A stretch of DNA of 64,000 nucleotides, taken from positions 62,001 to 126,000 of the forward strand of contig NZ_JACSWB010000292.1 in the NCBI RefSeq assembly GCF_016888135.1. The letters are read 5' to 3'. Positions within the stretch are counted from its first letter, which is position 1. The number at the start of each line of letters is the position of its first letter. The notes under the pieces are model-generated. The model had not been told where the DNA came from. It saw only the letters and a list, made by a program, of their open reading frames with translations, and searched no databases. Positions 1-7,878 of this stretch are shown in pieces. Made by a program: the position numbers and the translations under genes. This DNA is from Leptolyngbya sp. CCY15150. Its GTDB lineage: Bacteria > Cyanobacteriota > Cyanobacteriia > RECH01.

Positions 1-2
1 AT

Positions 3-1007
3 GAGCTGCGTCCCCATCGCGCAGCCGTCCTCTGTGCGGCCCTGCTGCATGACGTGGGCCATGGCCCCTTTAGCCACACCAGCGAAGAGATCTTTGGCTG
101 CCACCACGAAGCATGGACGCTGCGGATTTTGAACGAATCCCCGTCGGTGCGCCACCTGTTGGATGCCTTTGATCCAACCTTGATCCAGCAACTGGAGCAG
201 ATTTACAGCAAAGAGCATCCCATCCCCTGCATTTGGCAACTGGTATCGAGCCAGCTCGACTGCGATCGCCTCGATTACCTGATGCGCGACAGCTACATGA
301 CCGGGGCCTCCTACGGCAGCTTGGACCTCGATCGCATCCTGCTGGCCCTAGACTACGATCCAGTCAGTCAGCAACTGATCGTACAGCGCAAGGGCATGGC
401 GGCTATTGAGCATTACCTGATCGTGCGCTACTTCATGTATGCCCAGGTCTATAACCATCCCAAAAACCTAGCCGCCACCTGGGTGCTTCAGCAAGCGATG
501 GATCGGGCCCGCCAGCAATCGTCCCTGACCGCCGATGACACCGTCACCGCCTGGCTCCATCACGTGGATCACCTGACCCTAGAGCAATATCTAGCCGCGG
601 ACGATGGCGTTTTTCTCTACCATCTGCAGCGCTGGCAGCAGCATTCTGACCCCGTGTTGGCAGATTTATGCCGACGGTTTATCCATCGAGATCTGCTCAA
701 AACCCAAGACCTCACCGCTTACAGTCCTGGTGAACAGCAGACCATCCTCGCCGCCGTTCACCAGCAGCTAGAGCAAGCCGGCTGGGCCAGCCAATGCTAC
801 GCCGGGTTACGCACCACCGTCAGCCGTGGCTATACACTCTACCAACGCGGCATCCAAATCCAGACCGCCGATGGTCTCAGGGACATTAGCGACCTATCTC
901 CCTTGGTCACCACCCTAGCCCAGGCCATCCCTCGGCACTGGCTGATCTATCCCCGCGAAGTGGATATCACCCCATCGGTTGCCGCAGCCCGCTGCACCTC
1001 CATCTAA
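3..1007 (+). CDS. HD-domain phosphohydrolase, COG1078/YdhJ-like (5' truncated)
   Basis: The reading frame is open back to the window edge, so the true start lies upstream. It opens with an HD-family metal-binding signature, LLHDVGHGPFSH, at nucleotides 42-77, where the H-D pair and following histidine are the expected ligands. Further family-like stretches are SQLDCDRLDYLMRDS and the helical C-terminal half. Relatives of this COG1078 type hydrolyse nucleotides or deoxynucleotides (dNTPase-like), but the exact substrate cannot be read from sequence. It ends in TAA and is followed by 150 bp of non-coding DNA, so it is probably not co-transcribed with the next small gene. Family assignment is firm; substrate is unknown. 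Confidence 0.88.
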   Translation, partial: ELRPHRAAVLCAALLHDVGHGPFSHTSEEIFGCHHEAWTLRILNESPSVRHLLDAFDPTLIQQLEQIYSKEHPIPCIWQLVSSQLDCDRLDYLMRDSYMTGASYGSLDLDRILLALDYDPVSQQLIVQRKGMAAIEHYLIVRYFMYAQVYNHPKNLAATWVLQQAMDRARQQSSLTADDTVTAWLHHVDHLTLEQYLAADDGVFLYHLQRWQQHSDPVLADLCRRFIHRDLLKTQDLTAYSPGEQQTILAAVHQQLEQAGWASQCYAGLRTTVSRGYTLYQRGIQIQTADGLRDISDLSPLVTTLAQAIPRHWLIYPREVDITPSVAAARCTSI

Positions 1008-1159
1008 ATCCCAAATCTAAATGCCAGATCTCAACCCCAAATCTGAATCTTTGTAAGCAGAGGAGGGCGATCGCCTGGGAATCTGGGTAGAGTAGCAGCA
1101 GGAGTGGGAGCTATGCCCTATCCTTAAATGTTCGTTCAGGTATCCATCCGCTTGAATCT

Positions 1160-1456
1160 ATGCAAAGTCAAGACAGTGTTACCCAACTAACCGTCTACTA
1201 TCTAGACGGCAGCAGTGAATCCTTCAATATTTTTGACGCGATCGCCGGCCTCGACGCCGAGGAGCAAGATCCAGCGATCGACCTAGAACAGCTTCTTCAG
1301 CAGCCCCTCTGGGTATTGCACCTACCCGACCAAACCGTCATGATTCGGTCTGAAACGGTGTTGAAAGTTGAAGTGAAGCCACCTTTATTGCACATCCAAG
1401 GGGCCGGCGTGATCAACAACAGCGATCGCGTCACGGCCCTTACCCGTATGAGATAG
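1160..1456 (+). CDS. Small conserved-looking hypothetical protein
   Basis: A 98-residue protein with no signal peptide or membrane segment. It is acidic in the middle (DAEEQDPAIDLEQLL) and predicted beta-rich at both ends (LTVYYLDGSSESFNIF; WVLHLPDQTVMIRSETVLKVEV). Codon use resembles its neighbours, and it carries HIP1 octamers in frame like native genes. It lies alone between the HD gene and the convergent cysC gene, with a GC-rich hairpin between the two stops. I do not recognise a named family. An ORF on the opposite strand over its 3' end looks like a shadow. Confidence 0.7.
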   Translation: MQSQDSVTQLTVYYLDGSSESFNIFDAIAGLDAEEQDPAIDLEQLLQQPLWVLHLPDQTVMIRSETVLKVEVKPPLLHIQGAGVINNSDRVTALTRMR

Positions 1457-1464
1457 CCGGCTTC

Positions 1465-1483
1465 GGGCGGGCCAGCCCCGCCC
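1465..1483. terminator. GC-rich hairpin between convergent genes
   Basis: A perfect 7-bp stem, GGGCGGG/CCCGCCC, around a 5-nt loop. It sits 8 bp after the stop of the small hypothetical gene and 31 bp before the stop of the converging cysC. There is no long T-run on either side, so it may be a bidirectional or factor-aided terminator rather than a classic intrinsic one. Confidence 0.4.
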
Positions 1484-1514
1484 AATAGGTTGATCTAGAG
1501 CAATCTAGTTCCAA

Positions 1515-2054
1515 TCACTCGTTCAAATAGCCGAGGGATTTTAGCCCAGCTAGCACCTTCTCCGTGCTTTCCTCTAGGGTTTCCAGATCCGTACGGCATT
1601 CAATATCTGGGTTGAGAGGAGCTTCATAGGGATCATCAATCCCCGTGAACTGCTTAATTTCACCAGCACGGGCCCGCTTATACAGTCCCTTCACATCGCG
1701 ATCTTCGCAGACCGCTAGGGGAGCATTCACAAAGATTTCTACAAAATCACCAATCTTTTGACGCACCTCATCACGAATGTTGCGGTAGGGAGAGATGGCA
1801 GAGACCAAAACAATCACACCATTGCGCGTGAGCAGATGGGACACAAAACCAATACGGCGGATGTTTTCGTCACGGTCTTCCTTGCTGAAGCCTAGCCCTT
1901 TGGTGAGGTTCTCGCGCACAATATCCCCATCTAACACTTCTAGGGCATAGTTTTGCGCTCTCAGTTTTTCCTCAACCGCCATACGAATCGTTGTTTTGCC
2001 GGCTCCGCTCAATCCCGTAAACCAAACGGTGACACCGCGTTGATTTGCTGCCAT
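1515..2054 (-). CDS. cysC: Adenylylsulfate (APS) kinase
   Basis: Phosphorylates adenosine-5'-phosphosulfate with ATP to give PAPS, in assimilatory sulfate activation in the cytoplasm. The Walker A loop GLSGAGKTT lies near the N terminus, followed by the family motifs [25 protein letters not shown] and the lid region [26 protein letters not shown], ending in [14 protein letters not shown] chose the ATG at 2054 (179 residues, the usual family length) because AAGG lies 9 nt before it. The frame stays open upstream to 2141, but that extension has no family-like sequence. It appears to be a single-gene unit convergent with the small gene at 1160. No sulfate-pathway partner is adjacent. Confidence 0.95.
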   Translation of the reverse strand: MAANQRGVTVWFTGLSGAGKTTIRMAVEEKLRAQNYALEVLDGDIVRENLTKGLGFSKEDRDENIRRIGFVSHLLTRNGVIVLVSAISPYRNIRDEVRQKIGDFVEIFVNAPLAVCEDRDVKGLYKRARAGEIKQFTGIDDPYEAPLNPDIECRTDLETLEESTEKVLAGLKSLGYLNE

Positions 2055-2410
2055 AACGTTCATCCTTGTGGTACACATACATAATTCGGCTTGGTGGCTT
2101 GGTCTGCCCCGCAGTACCTGCCTCCTAACCCTGACAAACAAGCCTTTTTGATACTACGTCGTTTTTGTGTAGAAATGCGTCGTTTTTACCGGGGTTTGCC
2201 CAACAACCCTGGGGATAAGAGACGCTGAGATAGGTCGTCTTGCCTACCTCTATCCCCCCATATCTCCCTTGTTCAGGACGTTAACGCTAAGCCCTGCTCG
2301 ATCCAAGATGGATCCCATGGATCACGTCGATCGTTAGGGAGATTCGTTCCCAGCCTCAACGCCCTCTCAACGTCCTGCCAACATCGGGCGATCGCTCCCC
2401 CCCGTCCCCT

Positions 2411-4615
2411 ATGACCTTATTTGAGCAGCATCGTCAGCGCCTGCTGGCCACTGAAGCACCCTTGGCCGCCCGGATGCGCCCCCGCACCCTTGATGATTTT
2501 GTGGGACAGGATGCGATCATCGGGCCGGGCCGCTTACTGCGCCGGGCCATTGAAGCCGATCAGTTGTCCTCCCTGATTTTCTTTGGCCCGCCCGGCACCG
2601 GCAAAACCACCCTAGCCCAAATTGTCGCCAACACCACCCGCGCCCAGTTTATTCCCCTAAATGCCGTCCTAGCCGGGGTGAAGGATATTCGGGAAGCGAT
2701 CGCCTCTGCCCAAGATCAGCGCGGCATGTATGGCCAGCGCACCATCCTGTTTGTGGATGAGGTGCATCGGTTCAACAAGGCCCAGCAAGACGCGCTGCTG
2801 CCCTGGGTGGAAAACGGTACGGTGATTCTCATCGGGGCAACCACGGAAAATCCCTATTTTGAAGTCAATCAAGCGTTGGTAAGCCGATCGCGGGTGTTTC
2901 AGCTCAAGCCCCTAACCGACGATGATCTGCGCCAAGTGGTTCACCAAGCCTTGGCCGACCCTGAACGGGGCTATGGCGATCGCTCCGTCCAGCTCGATCC
3001 CGATGCCCTAGAGCATTTGATTCACGTAGCCAACGGCGATGCCCGCGCCTTGCTGAATGCCTTGGAGCTAGGAGTAGAAACCACGAGCCCCAATGACCAG
3101 GGCATCCTGCACATCACCCTAGCGGTCGCCGAGGATTCGATTCAGCAGCGGGCGGTGCTCTACGACAAAGAGGGGGACGCCCATTTTGATATCATCAGCG
3201 CCTTCATCAAAAGCGTGCGTGGGTCTGACCCCGATGCGGCGCTCTATTGGCTGGCCCGCATGGTCTACGCCGGCGAAGATCCGCGCTTTATTTTCCGTCG
3301 ATTGGTGATTCTTGCCAGTGAAGACGTGGGTTTAGCCGACCCCCAAGCGATCGCCATCGTCAATGCCTGTGCCCAAGCCTTTGACCGGGTAGGGATGCCC
3401 GAGGGACGCTATCCCCTAGCCCAAGCTACCCTCTACCTAGCCACGGCGGCCAAGTCCAACAGCATCATGGGTTTCTTCGATGCCCTAGCGGCCGTGGAGC
3501 AGGAGCGAGAAGCGGAGGTGCCCAATCCCCTGCGGGACGACAGCCGCGACAAGCATAGCTTTGGTCATGGAGCCGGCTATCTCTATCCCCACGCCTATCG
3601 CGACCACTGGGTTGCCCAGCAGTATCTGCCCAGCAGCCTCCAGGGCCAGGTGTTTTACCAACCCTCTGACCAGGGCTACGAACACCAGATTCAGCAGCAG
3701 GTGGCCCGGCAGCGCGAGGCCCAGTTGGCCGCCTTGGTAGACAGCAGCGATACTCCCGAGGTGTTGACCTTCAGCCCTGCCGATGTCTCCACCGATCGCT
3801 GGGTGCAGCGATCGCTCAGCCAACAGGGTCATCATCTGGCCCAGGTGCGCGATCGCCTGTTTGAGCTGGCACACCTGCAGCGCCATCATGTGGTGATTGA
3901 CCTGAACGGCGGCAGTGGCTTGCTGACCTGGGAGGCGGTGCGCCAAGTGCCGGAGGGCGGCGTCTATGTCTGCGTTGCCCAGTCCACCGATCAAAACGCA
4001 CTCCAGGAACAGGCCAACGCCTTACCCGACCTACGACAACCGATGATTCTCCCCGTCGCCGCCACCGATCTGGGTAATTGGCTGGCAGAGCATAGACCGG
4101 ATCTGCGGGGCGATCGCCTTCTGGGTCGCAATGCGATCATGACCACGATCGATCCAGCCCAACTTCTTACCTCCCTGCGGGCTTGGCTACAGGCGGATGG
4201 ACAACTGGTGTTCGCCGAATCGATTCCCCAGCAAACTCAACGACTCTATGCGCTGCTCGATCGCCTCCCAGACGATCTGTACCAACAGGTTTCTATGGCG
4301 GAAGAGGCCATGTACCAATCTGAGGATCCACGCCTGGCTTGGACGGTAGATACCCTGCGATCGCTTCTGGAAACCACCGGCTACAGCGCGAATCTAACCG
4401 TGACCGTCACCCAAACGCCCCTGCGGATTACCCCTGCCCTAATCCAGCGCTGGTTTAGCCCAGGGCGCGATCGCCCTAGCTACCAAGATCATCTACAGCG
4501 CCATCTTTCTCCCGACCAGATTGCGATCGTGAAAACCCAAGTGCAGCGGCAGTTGGCTAACCGGGTGGTCGATTGGCAGGGAGCGATCGCCTATGGGGTT
4601 GCTACACCCACATGA
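2411..4615 (+). CDS. RarA/MgsA-type AAA+ ATPase fused to a methyltransferase-like domain
   Basis: Residues 1 to about 435 are a replication-associated recombination protein A (RarA/MgsA) homologue: Walker [10 protein letters not shown] at 59-67, Walker B FVDEVH at about 114-119, sensor 1 GATTEN at about 142, and the C-terminal RarA signature [15 protein letters not shown]. RarA family proteins act at stalled replication forks. From about 455 to 734 a second module has a [16 protein letters not shown] stretch (residues about 490-505) that looks like the Rossmann glycine motif of SAM-dependent methyltransferases, followed by a predicted alpha/beta fold. Plain RarA proteins are about 430-450 residues, so the extra 280 residues are a genuine fusion. 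Whether the second domain still methylates, and what, is not evident. The last codons and downstream DNA recur at 5829. Confidence 0.9.
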   Translation: MTLFEQHRQRLLATEAPLAARMRPRTLDDFVGQDAIIGPGRLLRRAIEADQLSSLIFFGPPGTGKTTLAQIVANTTRAQFIPLNAVLAGVKDIREAIASAQDQRGMYGQRTILFVDEVHRFNKAQQDALLPWVENGTVILIGATTENPYFEVNQALVSRSRVFQLKPLTDDDLRQVVHQALADPERGYGDRSVQLDPDALEHLIHVANGDARALLNALELGVETTSPNDQGILHITLAVAEDSIQQRAVLYDKEGDAHFDIISAFIKSVRGSDPDAALYWLARMVYAGEDPRFIFRRLVILASEDVGLADPQAIAIVNACAQAFDRVGMPEGRYPLAQATLYLATAAKSNSIMGFFDALAAVEQEREAEVPNPLRDDSRDKHSFGHGAGYLYPHAYRDHWVAQQYLPSSLQGQVFYQPSDQGYEHQIQQQVARQREAQLAALVDSSDTPEVLTFSPADVSTDRWVQRSLSQQGHHLAQVRDRLFELAHLQRHHVVIDLNGGSGLLTWEAVRQVPEGGVYVCVAQSTDQNALQEQANALPDLRQPMILPVAATDLGNWLAEHRPDLRGDRLLGRNAIMTTIDPAQLLTSLRAWLQADGQLVFAESIPQQTQRLYALLDRLPDDLYQQVSMAEEAMYQSEDPRLAWTVDTLRSLLETTGYSANLTVTVTQTPLRITPALIQRWFSPGRDRPSYQDHLQRHLSPDQIAIVKTQVQRQLANRVVDWQGAIAYGVATPT

Positions 4616-4714
4616 CCGATAGTCCTGGGATGCTCATACCTATTCTCGGATTATTCGGGAGCGATCGCCCTTACGCCAACCCCTCTCCCATGCTTTGCCA
4701 CTCTATCAATCGAT
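4583..4714. repeat. Direct repeat, copy A (rarA 3' end)
   Basis: The last 11 codons of the RarA-fusion gene and about 100 bp after its stop recur in the same orientation at 5829-5966, with point changes and a short insertion. Shared landmarks include GCGATCGCCTATGGGGTTG, CCTGGGATGCT and CTCTCCCATGCTTTGCCACT. The segment between the copies holds the VapBC-like pair. The rest of this 285-bp gap (to 4900) shows nothing else recognisable. Confidence 0.85.
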
Positions 4715-4900
4715 GGGAGAACTAGGGCAAGGACTCAACGCAGGGACAGCTGACGCTCGGCTCTGCGGCTGGTAACCTTTGTATCTTCACCAATATTTCT
4801 CAACTGTCCGCTGCAAGGGATTTGTTGGGCAGCGTTTGTAACAACAAGCTGACAATGCGATCGCAATCTATACCTCCCAACTAACCTAAGCACCATTTTT

Positions 4901-5312
4901 CTATCTGACTTGCTGCAACAACTCTTGAATGGATAAAACGGGTATAGGTGAACTCAAAAAACCTTGAGCATCACGAGTCACAATTACTTCTGATCCTTGT
5001 TTAACGGCGCTAAAAATTTGAACAGCGTCTTCAAAATCAGCTAAGCCAGAGTTAAAAGCCAATTCCAGAACAACTCGATCAACTGGACAAATCATCATGG
5101 CAGTCAGTATTTCTGAGACTGCTTGCCGCGCTCGCTCAATATTACGGGTATATCTGCGTGAGATATAGAAAATATCCGTTAGTGTTGTTGCTGTAACATA
5201 GCCAACAATCTCGCCTCCATCAATTGCCTGAAACAGCAGTTCTGCATCCTGCGAAAATGGCTCTCGTTGCAGCAAAAAATCTAGAACAATATTGGTCAAC
5301 TAAAACTCTCAC
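4901..5312 (-). pseudogene. PIN-domain (VapC-like) toxin with an N-terminal frameshift
   Basis: The body is a PIN-domain RNase of about 135 residues: TNIVLDFLLQREPF near the start, a central VDRVVLELAFNS, the acidic SGLADFEDAVQ motif, and the C-terminal VTRDAQGF. PIN toxins begin with a strand ending in the catalytic Asp (xLLDTNI). Here a GTG at 5312 overlaps the antitoxin stop (GTGA), the usual coupled start, and reads V-R-V-L-V-D, but then the frame breaks. The in-frame codons for T-N-I-V-L-D begin only after a 2-nt shortfall at about 5293-5297. A TTG at 5299 would give a protein lacking the catalytic Asp. Either the toxin is inactivated or there is a base-calling error. The antitoxin gene is intact. 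Confidence 0.75.
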
Positions 5313-5539
5313 TGAAGATACTTCTCCGCCCGTCTCTCTTCCAGCATCACTGCCACTTCTTCATCTGTTGGTGCAGGCTGGTCTGTTTTTAACAATCCCC
5401 TCATCCGCCAAATTGCACTAGAACGATCTGGTTGAGCAACACTCGTATCTTGTAAGGACTCAACGATAGCAGAGATCAGTGCGAGGCGATCGCTGGGCGG
5501 CAACTTGAAGATTTGCGCTTTTAGTTCTTGTAGCAACAT
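5309..5539 (-). CDS. Antitoxin of the PIN-toxin module
   Basis: A 76-residue acidic/helical protein, starting MLLQELKAQIFKLPPSDRLAL and containing SDRLALISAIVESLQ, the pattern of the small addiction-module antitoxins that precede PIN toxins in cyanobacteria. Its TGA overlaps the GTG of the toxin gene by 4 nt (GTGA), indicating translational coupling. The C-terminal half, DEEVAVMLEERRAEKYLQ, is a likely toxin-binding helix. Family-level assignment rests on size, context and coupling rather than on a diagnostic DNA-binding fold, so the type II antitoxin call is an inference. Confidence 0.75.
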   Translation of the reverse strand: MLLQELKAQIFKLPPSDRLALISAIVESLQDTSVAQPDRSSAIWRMRGLLKTDQPAPTDEEVAVMLEERRAEKYLQ

Positions 5540-5828
5540 AGACTGCTTCCGGGTTCAACGGGATTTAACATCTAGTATGAGCGATCCTATCCTGAATGAC
5601 CAAACTGGTATTTACGTTACAGCTTCCATTAAAAGATGCTTACTGTGACCAGACGGCTTTTGCTGTCCAACGTTGCCCATCACCCGCCGCAGACAACCTT
5701 TCATGCCTACAGATAACCTCTCGGCGATCGCTTGCACTAGCCTATGCCTGACGTAGCCTACTGTGTTGTGTAGATAGAAAACCAGTTCCGAATGTTCCGG
5801 GGGGCACAAGCGACTATCTGATGGTGGA

Positions 5829-5966
5829 GGCGATCGCCTATGGGGTTGCCACACCGACATGACGGACATCCCTGGGATGCTTATGCCAATTTTTGGATCA
5901 CCTGGTAGCGATCGCCCTCTCCCCAAACCCTCTCCCATGCTTTGCCACTCCATCTCTAGCAATCGA
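5829..5966. repeat. Direct repeat, copy B (displaced rarA 3' end)
   Basis: A diverged copy of 4583-4714 (see there). Because it is severed from the rarA gene, its former coding codons are non-functional. It lies inside a 500-bp stretch (5540-6046) with no convincing gene. The minus-strand reading frame over 5612-5962 is partly made of this copy and shows no family-like sequence. Confidence 0.8.
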
Positions 5967-6046
5967 CTGATCAGCTAACACCCGTCCGTTGCAGCGAGGT
6001 GTTAGCCTGCTCTAAACTTAGACGTATACAAATACCTGTTCTTATA

Positions 6047-6277
6047 ATGAGCTATCGTGACATCATTACGATTGAGCCTGATAAACGTGGTGGCAAGCCG
6101 TGTATCCGCCGGATGCGCATTACGGTCTATGATGTCTTGGGCTGGTTAGCGGCTGGCATGTCTAACGCTGAGATCATTGACGACTTTCCAGAACTGACAG
6201 AAACCGATATTAGAGCCTGCTTGGAATTCGCCGCTGATCGCGAGCATCGTTTAGTGGCATCAGTGAGTGCCGCTTGA
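6047..6277 (+). CDS. DUF433 antitoxin-like protein
   Basis: A 76-residue protein starting MSYRDIITIEPDKRGGKPCI and carrying RITVYDVLGWLAAGMS and a helix-turn-helix-like EIIDDFPELTETDIRACLEFAADRE, the full DUF433 pattern. DUF433 proteins are antitoxins, usually paired with a downstream DUF5615 PIN-like toxin. I start at the internal ATG 6047, because the 16 upstream in-frame residues do not belong to the family. No intact toxin follows: only a short remnant-like sequence directly after the stop. It is therefore an orphan antitoxin. Confidence 0.85.
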   Translation: MSYRDIITIEPDKRGGKPCIRRMRITVYDVLGWLAAGMSNAEIIDDFPELTETDIRACLEFAADREHRLVASVSAA

Positions 6278-6345
6278 AACTTCTATTAACAGCTTTCTGG
6301 TAGTGCTCAAAATTGGTAATGGTAGCGGAATGAGACCCCTGATTC
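6274..6345 (+). pseudogene. Possible remnant of a DUF5615-type toxin
   Basis: A TTG overlapping the DUF433 stop (TTGA) begins TTG AAA CTT CTA TTA, reading M-K-L-L-L like the first residues of DUF5615 toxins. In another phase NSFLVVLKIGNGS follows almost at once, resembling the late strand and RxGN turn of that family. This fits a toxin gene with its middle deleted. The match is short, and coincidence cannot be excluded. Confidence 0.25.
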
Positions 6346-6370
6346 TTAAGGGTTCTAGTGATAGACAGCA

Positions 6371-7126
6371 TTACTTTTGTAGCACTACCGGACTATCAAC
6401 TGTGACTGTTTGTGCCAAGTACTTAAGAGTATCAATTTGCTCTGAGGCAGTTACTGTCTTACCATCTATCCAATTAGATGGAGGCACAGAAGGATTTAGC
6501 TTTCCAAAAGCTTGAAGGCAATGTGAGTAAGCAATTGCCGCCTGCAGTCTGTAGCTTCCTGTAAATTTTCCATCATTGCCAAGGATCGACCACGCGATCA
6601 TTCCTTGCTTGATCCCATCCAAAAGAGCTACTGCCAGTTCTTCGATATCATTTATAGTCAGATCAAAGTGATGTTGATTAGCTGGATAGAATTCCAGATT
6701 ATTTTTAGGAGTAAAGTCGTAATAAGTAGTTTTAGGAAGACAAGATATTGGAATGATTAGGGAACCACGTGTACAACTAGACTTCCGTTTAGAGCCTCTA
6801 TTAGAACGAAAGTTACTTTGCGACATACCTTCTGCTACAACGGCAAAAGCATGTCCACGATCTAGAGGGTCAAGAGTAGCTGAGCTATAAACTGATACAC
6901 CTGAATCTGCTCCCTCCAAAACAAATTGGATAACTCTATCAACAAGTTCTTGATTCCAACTTTGATTAGGATAATGAATTGCTTCATTAATTATAGTAAT
7001 AAATTCAACACGATTCCTACAAAGGCGCACTAAATTCTCAGGGTGAAGCTTACTGGGTTTTGAACTTGTAGCCCTCCCTAAAGATATATAAATTCGCTGC
7101 AAGAAGTTAGGAAATGATGGCATCAT
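6371..7126 (-). CDS. Hypothetical protein, third gene of the AT-rich operon
   Basis: A 251-residue protein I do not recognise, with no signal peptide or obvious membrane span. Visible features: an N-terminal basic helix (NFLQRIYISLGRATSSKPSK), RVEFITIINEAIHYPNQSWN, a Ser/Arg/Lys-rich linker around residues 105-122 and a helical C-terminal half (NDIEELAVALLDGIKQGMIAW; SYRLQAAIAYSHCLQAFGKL). The ATG overlaps the upstream stop by one base (TAATG), so it is translationally coupled to the middle gene. HIP1 sites are rare here and the base composition is AT-richer than the chromosome around it, suggesting acquired DNA. Confidence 0.65.
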   Translation of the reverse strand: MMPSFPNFLQRIYISLGRATSSKPSKLHPENLVRLCRNRVEFITIINEAIHYPNQSWNQELVDRVIQFVLEGADSGVSVYSSATLDPLDRGHAFAVVAEGMSQSNFRSNRGSKRKSSCTRGSLIIPISCLPKTTYYDFTPKNNLEFYPANQHHFDLTINDIEELAVALLDGIKQGMIAWSILGNDGKFTGSYRLQAAIAYSHCLQAFGKLNPSVPPSNWIDGKTVTASEQIDTLKYLAQTVTVDSPVVLQK

Positions 7127-7878
7127 TAACTCAGAAGTTCGCTTATGCCTCTAACAAGTTGTGAATGAGGCAATTTTTGAGTAGCAAGTACTTGAAATAG
7201 AAAATCTCTACCTAAACTACCACCGCATGTAAGTAGAAAAGCTGCTGCCGTTTGAGCTAAACGTTTGTCAGTGGATTTAAGGAATGAACTAACAGAGGCA
7301 ATCAAACTGCCGTTATCAGTTGAAAATTCTGCATCACTGAGAGCCGCGATTAGAATTCGGACGCTCTTTGAAGGGATAGTTTGAATATAACCAGCAAAAA
7401 ATGTTTGATATTCATGAGGAGCATCCATTAACCACTCAGCTATCAAACTCGAGGTCTCGTATAAATTATTATCACCCTCCTGAAAATGAGAAATTCTGCC
7501 AAAGCACTCTCTAACTTTATGAGGAATACTTTTTAGAGTTGCAAATTGGACTGAGGAAAACGTAGATGTCCCTGCTTCTTGTAAATACTGAAAGCTTGCT
7601 ACACCTTTGTGCAGAAATATTCTCCGAACAGCTTCATTTTGGAGAATTCTTCTATCAGCTGAAATATGATTAATTGAAGCTTGAAAATACTCTTCAAGTA
7701 TCGAGGAGGTGTCATCTGTAAGAGTTGTCGAAGCAAGAGAAAAAAGTATCCTTTTAGATTTTTCTTTGGTTTCATGTAAGGGGTTTAGGCTGGAGAGCTT
7801 GTTGTAATTCTTCTGTGATACACCAGCGGAAAAAGTTTCCTGCTTCTCGGTTAAATTGGTCGAGAGAGTGAGTGACAT
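7126..7878 (-). CDS. Hypothetical helical protein, second gene of the AT-rich operon
   Basis: A protein of up to 250 residues, predicted largely alpha-helical (SSILEEYFQASINHIS; LQNEAVRRIFLHKGVASFQYLQ; VRILIAALSDAEFS; TAAAFLLTCGG), perhaps HEAT-like, but not assignable. The start is doubtful. The only ATG in frame is at 7878 and forces a 107-nt overlap with the upstream TIGR04255-like gene. An ATG that overlaps the upstream stop (ATGA, near 7774) lies in another frame that closes soon. Either an unusual long overlap, a non-standard start, or a frameshift near 7750-7774 is implied. The 3' end is coupled to the next gene by a 1-base overlap. Confidence 0.6.
   Translation of the reverse strand: MSLTLSTNLTEKQETFSAGVSQKNYNKLSSLNPLHETKEKSKRILFSLASTTLTDDTSSILEEYFQASINHISADRRILQNEAVRRIFLHKGVASFQYLQEAGTSTFSSVQFATLKSIPHKVRECFGRISHFQEGDNNLYETSSLIAEWLMDAPHEYQTFFAGYIQTIPSKSVRILIAALSDAEFSTDNGSLIASVSSFLKSTDKRLAQTAAAFLLTCGGSLGRDFLFQVLATQKLPHSQLVRGISELLS

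Noticed and set aside
3485-3994. 169-codon minus-strand ORF inside the RarA fusion
   Set aside because: Shadow of a well-supported gene; GC-rich codon bias creates long antisense frames here and in chlH, glnN and the kinases.
5612-5962. 116-codon minus-strand ORF
   Set aside because: It is partly the displaced rarA end read backwards, and the remainder has no family-like sequence or ribosome site.
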